The position numbers were made by a program, and so were the translations under genes. A stretch of 47,242 nucleotides of DNA. Source: Candidatus Bipolaricaulota bacterium (GTDB taxonomy: Bacteria; Bipolaricaulota; Bipolaricaulia; Bipolaricaulales; Bipolaricaulaceae). The DNA lies in the NCBI GenBank assembly GCA_014360995.1, contig JACIWL010000004.1, forward strand, positions 34,206 through 81,447, read 5' to 3'. Position 1 is the first letter of the stretch; every line of letters starts with the position of its first letter. Below, piece by piece: positions 7,871-14,821 of this stretch. The notes beneath the pieces were generated by a model. It ran no database searches, was not told the DNA's origin, and saw only the letters and a program-made list of their open reading frames with translations.

Positions 7871-8384
7871 GCTTCGCCTGCGCCTCTCCGGAATTGGGGG
7901 TCAGGGGATCGTCTTCGCCGGAAGGCTCCTGGCCCAGGCCCTCCTCGAGGCCGGAAAGCATGTGACCCTGCGTTACGCGTACGGGGCGGAGGTGATGGGC
8001 ACCCCCGTCCACTCCGAGCTCGTTATATCCTCAGAGCCCATCCTCTGCCCTTATTTTGAGAAGGCAGATGTGGCGGTGGTTCTGCATCCGCGGGCCTGCG
8101 CTGAGGCCATCTCTGGCCTTTCTCCCACCGGGCTTTTGGTGCTCGACTCCGGAGTTAACGCCCAAGGGAAGATCCCCCTGAAAGTACGAGTGGAAGTGCG
8201 GCCGTTTGTGGCCCTCTCTTCGCGGGACCGGCCGGGAGACCCGGGTAGGCTTGCCCCTGTGGCCGCCTTAGGATTTTTGGCCAAACTCGGGCTTTTTCCC
8301 CTCGATCCTCTCTTGCGCGCGGCTAGCACCGGCCGCGCCGCGGAGGAGAATCTGGAGGCCCTCAAATTGGGCTTTAGCCTTTAG
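7863..8384 (+). CDS. korC: 2-oxoacid:ferredoxin oxidoreductase, gamma subunit
   Basis: A 173-residue gamma chain; the N-terminal LSGIGGQGIVFAGRLLAQAL and later YGAEVMGTPVHSE are family hallmarks. It overlaps korB by 8 bases, completing korABC. No separate delta (ferredoxin) subunit gene follows, so electrons probably pass from KorB straight to free ferredoxin, as in two- or three-subunit bacterial enzymes. The stop forms a four-base tail-to-tail overlap (TTAG) with the convergent gene ending at 8381. Confidence 0.92.
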   Translation: MPELRLRLSGIGGQGIVFAGRLLAQALLEAGKHVTLRYAYGAEVMGTPVHSELVISSEPILCPYFEKADVAVVLHPRACAEAISGLSPTGLLVLDSGVNAQGKIPLKVRVEVRPFVALSSRDRPGDPGRLAPVAALGFLAKLGLFPLDPLLRAASTGRAAEENLEALKLGFSL

Positions 8385-8800
8385 CTCTGCTTGCCATCAG
8401 AAGGATTCCAGTCCGCAAGCCAAAACGGGGAGGAAGGGCAACCGCGGCACTCCTTTTTGTAGCGCGGGCACTCCGGGCAATAGGCCCCGCAGGGGGCGCG
8501 GTCGCCTTCGGTCGGGGAATGCCGAGGCTCCATCCGGAGGGGAAAGGCCGGCCGATCGGTGACGTAGACCGCCGCCCGCACCAAACCCAAGGTGATCTCT
8601 GGATTTTCCGCCACCGCCTGAAGCCACCAGGCCCGGTCGCTGTCCGCGTAGAACACGCCGACGACCATCCTCCCAAACGCGGCAAGAAAATAGACATAGG
8701 GGCAACCCGAGAAGACCTCGGCGATCTTCTCCGCAGCCGCTTCCGTGGGCGCTTCCCCCAAAAGAAGGTAGCACTTCTGCTCGGCTAGCGGTTTTTCCAT
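8381..8800 (-). CDS. Hypothetical protein with C-terminal Cys-rich motif
   Basis: A 139-residue protein I do not recognise as a whole. The first 95 residues look like a compact alpha/beta domain with no clear signature. The C-terminus has CGAYCPECPRYKKECRGC (about residues 107-124), a CGxYCxxCxxY...CxGC pattern like that of DUF3795 proteins and suited to binding zinc or an Fe-S cluster. The ATG at 8800 lies inside the end of the upstream P-loop gene (16-base overlap), so the two are co-translated and may work together. Function is unknown. Confidence 0.7.
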   Translation of the reverse strand: MEKPLAEQKCYLLLGEAPTEAAAEKIAEVFSGCPYVYFLAAFGRMVVGVFYADSDRAWWLQAVAENPEITLGLVRAAVYVTDRPAFPLRMEPRHSPTEGDRAPCGAYCPECPRYKKECRGCPSSPFWLADWNPSDGKQS

Positions 8801-10065
8801 AGCTGATAGAGCTCCTCCAACGCCGGTCGGAACCGGCGGGAAAAATCGGCCACGCTCTTGGGCTCCGGCTCATTGTACACCGTAACGTACGGAACCCTAA
8901 AACTCCCCAAAGAAAGATAGCCCGCTTCGCTGGGAGCGAGAGTATACCAGTCATCGTCCGCATAAGTGCGGGCCATTTCCTCCTCGGGGACGGAGTGGGT
9001 GAGGATGCCGTCCCGGCGATCCCGATCGTAGCGAGCGCGGTTCCGCCGGAGCGATTCCTGATAGGAGACGTGGAGGTAAAGGATGGCCCCACCCTCAAGG
9101 ACATAGGGGGTGAGCCTGGCCAGGGCCCGGCGGTAAGCCTGAGCGCCGCCGCGGGAGAACTCCACGATCACCGTTTCCCCGCTTCGCGCGGGAACCTTTT
9201 CGATTTCTTCGTTTACGCGGAGGATGAGGAAATCCCAGAGGCAGTCGTCGGAAACAGCATAATTTTCCCCAACCCGGCGGGAGTACCTCCGGCCGCAACC
9301 CAGCTCCTCCCACAGGTCGTCCTCGCGAAACTTTTCCCAAAGGAACGGAAAATCATCGATGACGCGGAGAAAACCGAGGTGGTAGGCCTGAGCCCGCTCG
9401 GAAAGGGGGAGATACTGCAAAAACTGGATTAGCTCGGACTTACCAGCGGCAGGGCGGCCAAGAAGGATGAGGTAGGGAAGGACTTCTTGCACGGGGCAAC
9501 CCGTATACGAAAGGCCGAGGAGTTTTGCCACCTCGGCCACCACCTCCCACGGGGCCTGATCGGCGTTGATGACCTCCACCCGATCTCCCCGGCGGGCGTG
9601 CCACGCGGAGAGCCAGGCCAGCATGGGAAGGAGGATTTCCTTTGGCACCGTGTACCTCGGGTCGCCGCGCGCCTCTTGGCGCCAAAGGGAAACCTCTACT
9701 GGCGCTTCCAGTCGCAGGAAAAGATCGGGCCAGAGGATCTGGGCCTCTAGCTCCTGAAAGGCCGCACATAATTCCGCGTCGCCCAAGATCGCCGAATAGG
9801 CCGCATGCACCGCCAGATGCGAGTCCTCCAGGACCATTTTCCCTTCTTCCAGGGCCTTATGGATGAGGGCTTGCCTTTCGGGAAGCCTTTTTAAAATGGC
9901 CTGGTTTAGGCGGGGACGATCGCGAAAAAGGTCGAGTTTTTTCTCCTCGGCCACCTCCTTCACGAGCTCCGGAAGGACGAGGAGTTTCTCGGGGAAATAG
10001 AGACGGAGGAGGGCGAGGACCTCGCTCTTCCCCAAAGCTGGAAATCCCTCGATGGCGATATACAT
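8785..10065 (-). CDS. Double P-loop nucleoside/nucleotide-kinase-like protein
   Basis: A 426-residue protein that looks like two P-loop kinase domains in tandem. Domain 1 has MYIAIEGFPALGKSE at the extreme N-terminus, LEDSHLAVHAAYSA (like the DR/ERS region of deoxynucleoside kinases) and PDLFLRLEAPVEV, as in thymidylate kinases. Domain 2 opens with LLGRPAAGKSE near residue 210 and later has VIVEFSRGG and an Arg-rich lid-like stretch. I cannot name the substrate. The ATG at 10065 is only 6 bases after the tRNA-Val 3' end; those bases are all T and no ribosome site exists. A longer frame from 10101 would run into the tRNA. A small Cys-rich protein is co-translated downstream. Confidence 0.75.
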   Translation of the reverse strand: MYIAIEGFPALGKSEVLALLRLYFPEKLLVLPELVKEVAEEKKLDLFRDRPRLNQAILKRLPERQALIHKALEEGKMVLEDSHLAVHAAYSAILGDAELCAAFQELEAQILWPDLFLRLEAPVEVSLWRQEARGDPRYTVPKEILLPMLAWLSAWHARRGDRVEVINADQAPWEVVAEVAKLLGLSYTGCPVQEVLPYLILLGRPAAGKSELIQFLQYLPLSERAQAYHLGFLRVIDDFPFLWEKFREDDLWEELGCGRRYSRRVGENYAVSDDCLWDFLILRVNEEIEKVPARSGETVIVEFSRGGAQAYRRALARLTPYVLEGGAILYLHVSYQESLRRNRARYDRDRRDGILTHSVPEEEMARTYADDDWYTLAPSEAGYLSLGSFRVPYVTVYNEPEPKSVADFSRRFRPALEELYQLWKNR

Positions 10066-10071
10066 AAAAAA

Positions 10072-10144
10072 TGGGCGGAGGAGGACTTGAACCCCCGACA
10101 TCTCCCCCGTGAAGGGAGCGCTCTACCAGCTGAGCTATCCGCCC
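10072..10144 (-). tRNA. tRNA-Val (CAC)
   Basis: A 73-base minus-strand cloverleaf up to the discriminator A. The acceptor stem is GGGCGGA/TCCGCCC, the anticodon stem CTCCC/GGGAG has loop TTCACGG (anticodon CAC), and the T-loop is TTCAAGT. CCA is not encoded; the discriminator is followed by six T and then the next gene's ATG. Confidence 0.96.
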
Positions 10145-10153
10145 GCGCCTTTC

Positions 10154-10182
10154 ATTTTAGGGCGGTCGAGGAGGGGGCTCAA
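10154..10182 (-). promoter_or_regulatory. Putative promoter of tRNA-Val
   Basis: TTGAGC (10177-10182), a 17-base spacer and TAAAAT (10154-10159) on the minus strand form a near-consensus sigma-70-type promoter. Nine bases separate the -10 box from the mature tRNA 5' end, predicting a leader of about 2-3 bases. The -35 overlaps the stop region of the upstream permease gene. Confidence 0.6.
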
Positions 10183-11018
10183 CCCTTGAGGGAGCCAGCG
10201 AGAAGGCCGCGCATGAAGTAGCGGCCAAGGAAGATGTACACCAAAAGGGTGGGCAAAGCAGCAAGCAATGCCCCAGCCATCTGCACATTCCACTCCACTA
10301 TAAAAGAGCCGGCCAAGTTGTTCAGGGCTACTGTCACCGGCTGAACCGCCGGGTTTTGAGCCACCGTCACGGCAAAGAGGAAATCGTTCCAAATGGAGGT
10401 GAATTGCCAGATCAAAACCACGGCAAATCCTGGGAGGGAAAGGGGAAGCATTATGCGACGGTAAACGCCCAAAAGCCCAGCTCCATCAATTCGGGCCGCT
10501 TCCACCAATTCCTTAGGCACCGTGGCGTAGTAGTTGCGGAAAATAAGGGTGGTGATGGGAATCCCGTAAATCACATGGGTGAGGATCAGCCCAGGAATGC
10601 TCCCATAAAGGCCAACGGCCCGCAAAGTCTGCACAAGTGGGATCAAAATGCTTTGGTAGGGAATGAACATGCCAAAAAGGGCGAGGGTGAAGAGGGTATT
10701 AGCCCCGCGGAATTGCCAGCGGGCAAAAATATAGCCGTTCAGTGACCCCAAAGCCGCGGAAATCAAGGTGGCTGGAAGCACCATGACCACGCTGTTGAGG
10801 ATGTTGGGCGCCAGGCCCTGATAACCCATGCCTCCAAAAAGGGCCCGGCGAAAGCTTTCCAAGGAGAAACTGCGGGGCGGATTCCACATTCGGTAAAGAT
10901 TGACCTCGGCGAATCCTTTGAGGCTCGTCACCACAAGGACGTACACGGGCATGAGGTAGTAGGCGGCGAACGCCAAAAGAACCGCATAAAGGAGGATACG
11001 AAGGGGCTTAATCCTCAT
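10179..11018 (-). CDS. Carbohydrate ABC transporter permease (MalG family)
   Basis: A 279-residue inner-membrane permease with about six hydrophobic helices. The EAA loop that docks the ATPase reads ELVEAARIDGAGLLGVYRR (roughly residues 170-188), diagnostic of CUT1 sugar importers. The ATG at 11018 overlaps the upstream permease stop as ATGA. With the binding protein and MalF-type partner it forms a sugar importer, but no ATPase gene is in the cluster, so a shared MsmX/MalK-type ATPase elsewhere is expected. The sugar cannot be told from sequence. Confidence 0.93.
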   Translation of the reverse strand: MRIKPLRILLYAVLLAFAAYYLMPVYVLVVTSLKGFAEVNLYRMWNPPRSFSLESFRRALFGGMGYQGLAPNILNSVVMVLPATLISAALGSLNGYIFARWQFRGANTLFTLALFGMFIPYQSILIPLVQTLRAVGLYGSIPGLILTHVIYGIPITTLIFRNYYATVPKELVEAARIDGAGLLGVYRRIMLPLSLPGFAVVLIWQFTSIWNDFLFAVTVAQNPAVQPVTVALNNLAGSFIVEWNVQMAGALLAALPTLLVYIFLGRYFMRGLLAGSLKG

Positions 11019-11917
11019 GCCTCCACCTCGCGGCGCAAGCTATAGCGCAAATAGGGGATGATCAAAAGGGAAACGATAAACAAAAGGATGACGGCGATCC
11101 CCGCTCCTTGGGCAAAGCGATTGGCGCGAAAAGTGAGCTCCCACATGAAATAGGCTGGGACGTCACAGGAATACCCCGGTCCTGGACCGGTCATGGCCAC
11201 CACAAGGTCGTAAATCTTGAGGGAAATATGGCCGAGCACGATCAGGGCCCCAAAGGTGATGGGGCGCAAAAGGGGAAGGACCACAAAGCGGTAGATCTGC
11301 AATTCTGAAGCCCCATCCACGCGCGCCGCCTCGCGCAGCTCCTCCGGGATCCCCCGCAGGCCCGCCAAATACATGGCCATGACGTACCCGGACATCTGCC
11401 AGATGGCGGCGACGGCTACCGCGATGATCCCCACCCGCGGATCCGTATACCAGCCGGATTTGAGAAAACCAAGCCCCATCATCTCCAAAAGGAGGTTAAT
11501 CCCGGTGCTGCCCATTTGCGGACTTCCTGGGTTAAGAAGCCACCGCCAAACTACACCTGTGACAATGAAAGAAAGGGCCAAGGGATAGAGGTAAACGGTG
11601 CGGAAAAAACCCTCGGCCTTTATGCGGCGGTCGAGCAAGACCGCGAGGAAAAAGCCAAGAAAAAGGGAGCCCCCGACAAAAAGCCCGGTAAATACCCCGA
11701 GGTTACGCAAGGTGATGATGAAGCGCGGGTTTTGAAAGAGGCGCAAATAGTTTGAGGCCCCAACAAAGGTGTAGTCGGGAACAAGCCTGTTCCAGTTGGA
11801 AAAGGAAACGTAAGCGGTAAAGGCGATAAACCCGTAGACAAAGATGAAGATGGCCAAAGCAGAAGGAAGGATAAGGAGTACGCTTAAGATCGTGTCCCGC
11901 CGCAGTTTGAAGCGCAT
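11015..11917 (-). CDS. Carbohydrate ABC transporter permease (MalF/UgpA family)
   Basis: A 300-residue membrane permease. A first helix near the N-terminus is followed by about five more, and the EAA loop reads ELREAARVDGASELQIYR before a PLLRP segment. It is the heterodimer partner of the MalG-type gene that it overlaps by four bases. It begins about 50 bases downstream of the binding-protein stop, with a strong hairpin in the gap, so it is probably expressed at a lower level than the binding protein. Confidence 0.93.
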   Translation of the reverse strand: MRFKLRRDTILSVLLILPSALAIFIFVYGFIAFTAYVSFSNWNRLVPDYTFVGASNYLRLFQNPRFIITLRNLGVFTGLFVGGSLFLGFFLAVLLDRRIKAEGFFRTVYLYPLALSFIVTGVVWRWLLNPGSPQMGSTGINLLLEMMGLGFLKSGWYTDPRVGIIAVAVAAIWQMSGYVMAMYLAGLRGIPEELREAARVDGASELQIYRFVVLPLLRPITFGALIVLGHISLKIYDLVVAMTGPGPGYSCDVPAYFMWELTFRANRFAQGAGIAVILLFIVSLLIIPYLRYSLRREVEA

Positions 11918-11920
11918 GAG

Positions 11921-11954
11921 AGAAAAAGGGCCCGACCAAAAGGCCGGGCCCTTT
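11921..11954 (-). terminator. Hairpin with U-tract between binding protein and permease genes
   Basis: On the minus strand AAAGGGCCCG (11945-11954) pairs perfectly with CGGGCCCTTT (11925-11934) around a ten-base loop, and the transcript continues in a T run (TTTTTCT). It resembles an intrinsic terminator placed inside an operon. Such elements let the binding-protein message accumulate over the permease message, by partial termination or 3'-end protection. Confidence 0.75.
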
Positions 11955-11966
11955 CGTCCTTAGCCC

Positions 11967-13454
11967 CTACTTCCCCAGGGCCGCCTTGGCCGCGGCCACC
12001 AGCGCCGCCTGGGTCCCCGCCACGTCCTTGGTCACGAGGAAGAGGTTGACGGCATCCTTGAAGTCCACCACCCAGGACTCCGGCGCGGCCGCGCCGTGCA
12101 TGACGCTGGGCACGATGGCATCGCGGGCCCAGTCATCCATGCAGGACTGAAGATACGAGTTGAACTGGGCCTTTTCCTCGGGCGTGATATCCGTGCGGGC
12201 GGGGATGGAACCTTTGCGCATGTTGAACGCGATCTGGCCAGCCTTGGAGCCACAAACCTCAAGCCAGCCGATCACGTTGATAGGGTTGGGCGCGCGCTTG
12301 GGGAAGGCGAAGGTGTCGGAGAGGGCCACAAACACACCCTTGGTTCCGGGAACCGGGGCCCAGCCCACGTCCACGCCCTTGGCCATGAACCAGCCCATGG
12401 CCCAGTCGCCCATCACGTTCATCGCGCCACGACCAGCGGCAATGTACTCCAGCACAGTGTCCCAGGTGTGCGCGGAATAGTCAGGGTTCACGTAATCGAG
12501 GAGCTTCTTGAGGATCTCCAAGGCCTTGGTCACCCCGGGGTGAGTCCAGGGCGTCTCCCCGGTCCAAAGCCCGCGGTACTCCTCGGGGGTCATGGTGCTG
12601 GCGAGGATGGTCTCGAAAAGATGCGGGGCCTCCCAGCCACCGGCGTTGGCCAAGGTGATGGGCACGATCCCTTTGCCCTTTAGGAATTCGCAGATCTGGA
12701 AGAACTCATCCCAGTTCGCCGGCGGGGTCAAATTGTATTGGGCGAAGATTTCCTTGCTGTACCAAAGCACGTTGGAGCGGTGGATGTTCACGGGCACACC
12801 CCAGTAGTGGCCCTGATAGCGCATGAGGTCCAAAAGGTCCGGAGGGAAGACCTTGTCCCAGCCGAAGATGGCGTAAAGGTCATCCAAAGGCCTCAGATAA
12901 GTCTCGGGGCTATAGCCCTCCACCTCAAGCCCGGCGTGGAGCTGGAACGTATCGGGTGGATCCCCGGCGATGAGGCGCGGCTTGAGCACGGCCTTGAAGA
13001 CGAAGCCCGCTCCGCCGGCCACCGTGGCGTTGACGATCACCACGTCAGGATAGCCCTCCCGGTAAAGGGCGAACAGGGCCTCCAGACCCTCCGCCTCGCC
13101 ACCAGCCGTCCACCAGGAGCCCACCACGAGCTTACCGCCACCGAAGAGGTCCTCCACCCGGTTGGGATCCCAAACGGCGAGGAAAGCCTTGGCCCAGGTT
13201 TCCTCGGGAACCCATACCTTGGCCCCGGCGGGGAGCACCTCGTCCAAGCGGGTGATGCGGGCGAAAGTTGGGTCCACAAGGGCCTTGCTGTTCGTGGCTC
13301 GCATGATGGCCGGAGCGAAGGCCGCGTCGCCAAACACAGAAAGGGCTATATCTTGCGGGGTAGAGGCCTTGTCCAAAACAAGGGGATTACCAGCCTGAGC
13401 CAAACCCAAAACCCCAAATGCCACCAGCACCGCTAAAAACTTCCAAAGCTTCAT
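11967..13454 (-). CDS. Extracellular solute-binding protein with LysM-like N-terminal domain
   Basis: A 495-residue sugar-binding protein of an ABC importer. Start ATG 13454 follows AAGGAGGTG at good spacing; the signal peptide (MKLWKFLAVLVAFGVLGLAQA) lacks a lipobox Cys and should be cut after AQA, giving a free periplasmic protein. Residues about 25-90 (TPQDIALSVFGD ... LPAGAKVWVPEE) are extra relative to the family and resemble a LysM-type repeat. The binding fold then starts at GKLVVGSWWTAGGEAEGLEAL and shows typical CUT1 features such as WYSKEIF and GRGAMNVMGDWAMGW. The two permease genes follow after a hairpin. Confidence 0.92.
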   Translation of the reverse strand: MKLWKFLAVLVAFGVLGLAQAGNPLVLDKASTPQDIALSVFGDAAFAPAIMRATNSKALVDPTFARITRLDEVLPAGAKVWVPEETWAKAFLAVWDPNRVEDLFGGGKLVVGSWWTAGGEAEGLEALFALYREGYPDVVIVNATVAGGAGFVFKAVLKPRLIAGDPPDTFQLHAGLEVEGYSPETYLRPLDDLYAIFGWDKVFPPDLLDLMRYQGHYWGVPVNIHRSNVLWYSKEIFAQYNLTPPANWDEFFQICEFLKGKGIVPITLANAGGWEAPHLFETILASTMTPEEYRGLWTGETPWTHPGVTKALEILKKLLDYVNPDYSAHTWDTVLEYIAAGRGAMNVMGDWAMGWFMAKGVDVGWAPVPGTKGVFVALSDTFAFPKRAPNPINVIGWLEVCGSKAGQIAFNMRKGSIPARTDITPEEKAQFNSYLQSCMDDWARDAIVPSVMHGAAAPESWVVDFKDAVNLFLVTKDVAGTQAALVAAAKAALGK

Positions 13455-13543
13455 GACGCCCACCTCCTTAAAAGGGGACTTCCACAAGACACAAAAACGA
13501 CTTTTGGCCTCTCTCACCCCCTTTCCTCTTTACCGCGCTTTTC

Positions 13544-13571
13544 ATTATAGCACGGGTTACACCTCTTCCAA
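13544..13571 (-). promoter_or_regulatory. Putative promoter of the sugar ABC transporter operon
   Basis: TTGGAA (13566-13571), a 16-base spacer and a perfect TATAAT (13544-13549) on the minus strand lie about 90 bases upstream of the binding-protein ATG. The -35 lies in the last codons of rng. The resulting 5' UTR of about 80 bases carries a good AAGGAGGTG ribosome site, unlike the near-leaderless genes elsewhere in the window. Confidence 0.6.
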
Positions 13572-14795
13572 CTCTGAAAGCAAGGCGGAAAGGGATTCGC
13601 CTTCCTTTTTGCGGGTGATTTCCACAAGACCAAGTTTGGTAATCTCGATGAAGTCCGCGGGAACCCGGTCTTTTTTGAGCTCCTCTTTTAAGGTGGCGAT
13701 GACCTTTTCTTTATCCTTTTCGTTTTGCATATCCACAAAGTCCACGATGATGATGCCCGAGATCTTCCGGAGCCGAAGAAGCCGGGGGATGAGGCGCGCC
13801 GCCTCTAAATTAGTGTTGAGGATGGCCGCAGCCTGGTTTTTGTGCTTCACATCGGAGCCAGTGTTCACATCGATGGCAGTGAGGGCCTCCGTCTCGTCCA
13901 CGGTGATGAACCCTCCTCCTTTGAGGGGGATCTTCCGCTGCATGGCCTTGGCCAGCTCCTCCTCCACTCCGTAGCGGACAAAAAGAGGCACGGTCCCCTG
14001 GTAAAGGCGCACCCGGCTCTTCAGCTTTCCCAAATGGAGGTAATCCAAAAACTCCAGGATGTCTTGGTAAGTGGCCTCGTCGTCGACGATGAGGGAGTCC
14101 ACATCCTCCAAAAACCGGTCGCGCACAACGCAGCGCACAAGATCCGGCGGGGCGTAAAGGAGCTTTGGCGGGGAACTTTTCTCCGCCAGTTCCTGGATCC
14201 CCTTCCAGAGACCAAGGAGATATTTAAAATCGCGTTCTAGATCGTCGCGGGAAGCATAGAGGGCGGCAGTGCGAGCGATAAGTCCTGCCCCTTCCGGTTT
14301 TAGCTCGTAAGCGATCTGGCGGAGGCGGCGGGCCACCTCCCGGTCCTCGATGCGCCGGGAAATGCTCACCCTCTCCTCGGTAGGGAGGAACACCCAGTAT
14401 CGCCCCGGAAGGCTCAATTTGGTGGTGGCCTGGGGGTTCTTCTCCCCCACCTCCTCCCGGCGCACCTGGACGATCAGGCTTTCCCCGGGCTTGAGAACCT
14501 TTTGGATGGGGGGGAGTCCCCGGCTAGGCTCCACCCCTTTGGCGCGCAGAATCCCCTCATGAAGTTCGTGGGCGGCCAGGAAAAGCGGCTTTTTCTCCCC
14601 CACCTGGACAAAGGCCGCACCCATCCCGGGAAGGACCGTCTCCACTTTCCCTTTGTAGATATTGCCTACGAGGGGACGGCGGTCGGGAAGCTCGAAATGG
14701 ACCTCCACAAGCTCGCCGTCCTCGATGATGGCCACCCGCTTTTTCGGGCCCTGGGGTGTAGTCTCCACCGTGATGAGAATGTGATTCCCCTTGAT
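13557..14795 (-). CDS. rng: Ribonuclease E/G family protein with apparent AUC start, lacking the Zn-link
   Basis: A 412-residue endoribonuclease of the RNase E/G family, which matures rRNA and degrades mRNA. An S1-like region (LVGNIYKGKVETVLPGMGAAFV) and the DNase I-like core are present, with the catalytic metal Asp pair in AIDVNTG and IIVDFVDM. No ATG, GTG or TTG lies at the expected start. A perfect AAGGAGGT is followed 7 bases later by ATC (14793-14795), which opens the conserved N-terminus (KGNHILITV). The next GTG, at 14768, would remove the first conserved strand. The protein ends at ITRKKEGESLSALL..., just before the usual CPxCxGxG Zn-link, so the tetramerising cysteines and small domain are absent. 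It follows glyS by 26 bases. Confidence 0.88.
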   Translation of the reverse strand: MKGNHILITVETTPQGPKKRVAIIEDGELVEVHFELPDRRPLVGNIYKGKVETVLPGMGAAFVQVGEKKPLFLAAHELHEGILRAKGVEPSRGLPPIQKVLKPGESLIVQVRREEVGEKNPQATTKLSLPGRYWVFLPTEERVSISRRIEDREVARRLRQIAYELKPEGAGLIARTAALYASRDDLERDFKYLLGLWKGIQELAEKSSPPKLLYAPPDLVRCVVRDRFLEDVDSLIVDDEATYQDILEFLDYLHLGKLKSRVRLYQGTVPLFVRYGVEEELAKAMQRKIPLKGGGFITVDETEALTAIDVNTGSDVKHKNQAAAILNTNLEAARLIPRLLRLRKISGIIIVDFVDMQNEKDKEKVIATLKEELKKDRVPADFIEITKLGLVEITRKKEGESLSALLSELEEV

Positions 14796-14821
14796 CGTGC
14801 CGACCTCCTTGCTCGTCGTGC

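Noticed and set aside
10066-10101. A longer start for the kinase-like gene at 10101
   Set aside because: It would place 12 codons inside the tRNA-Val gene; the P-loop region begins naturally at MYIAIEG (10065).
14766-14768. GTG as the rng start
   Set aside because: It would delete the conserved first strand (KGNHILIT), and the perfect ribosome site would then be more than 30 bases away.
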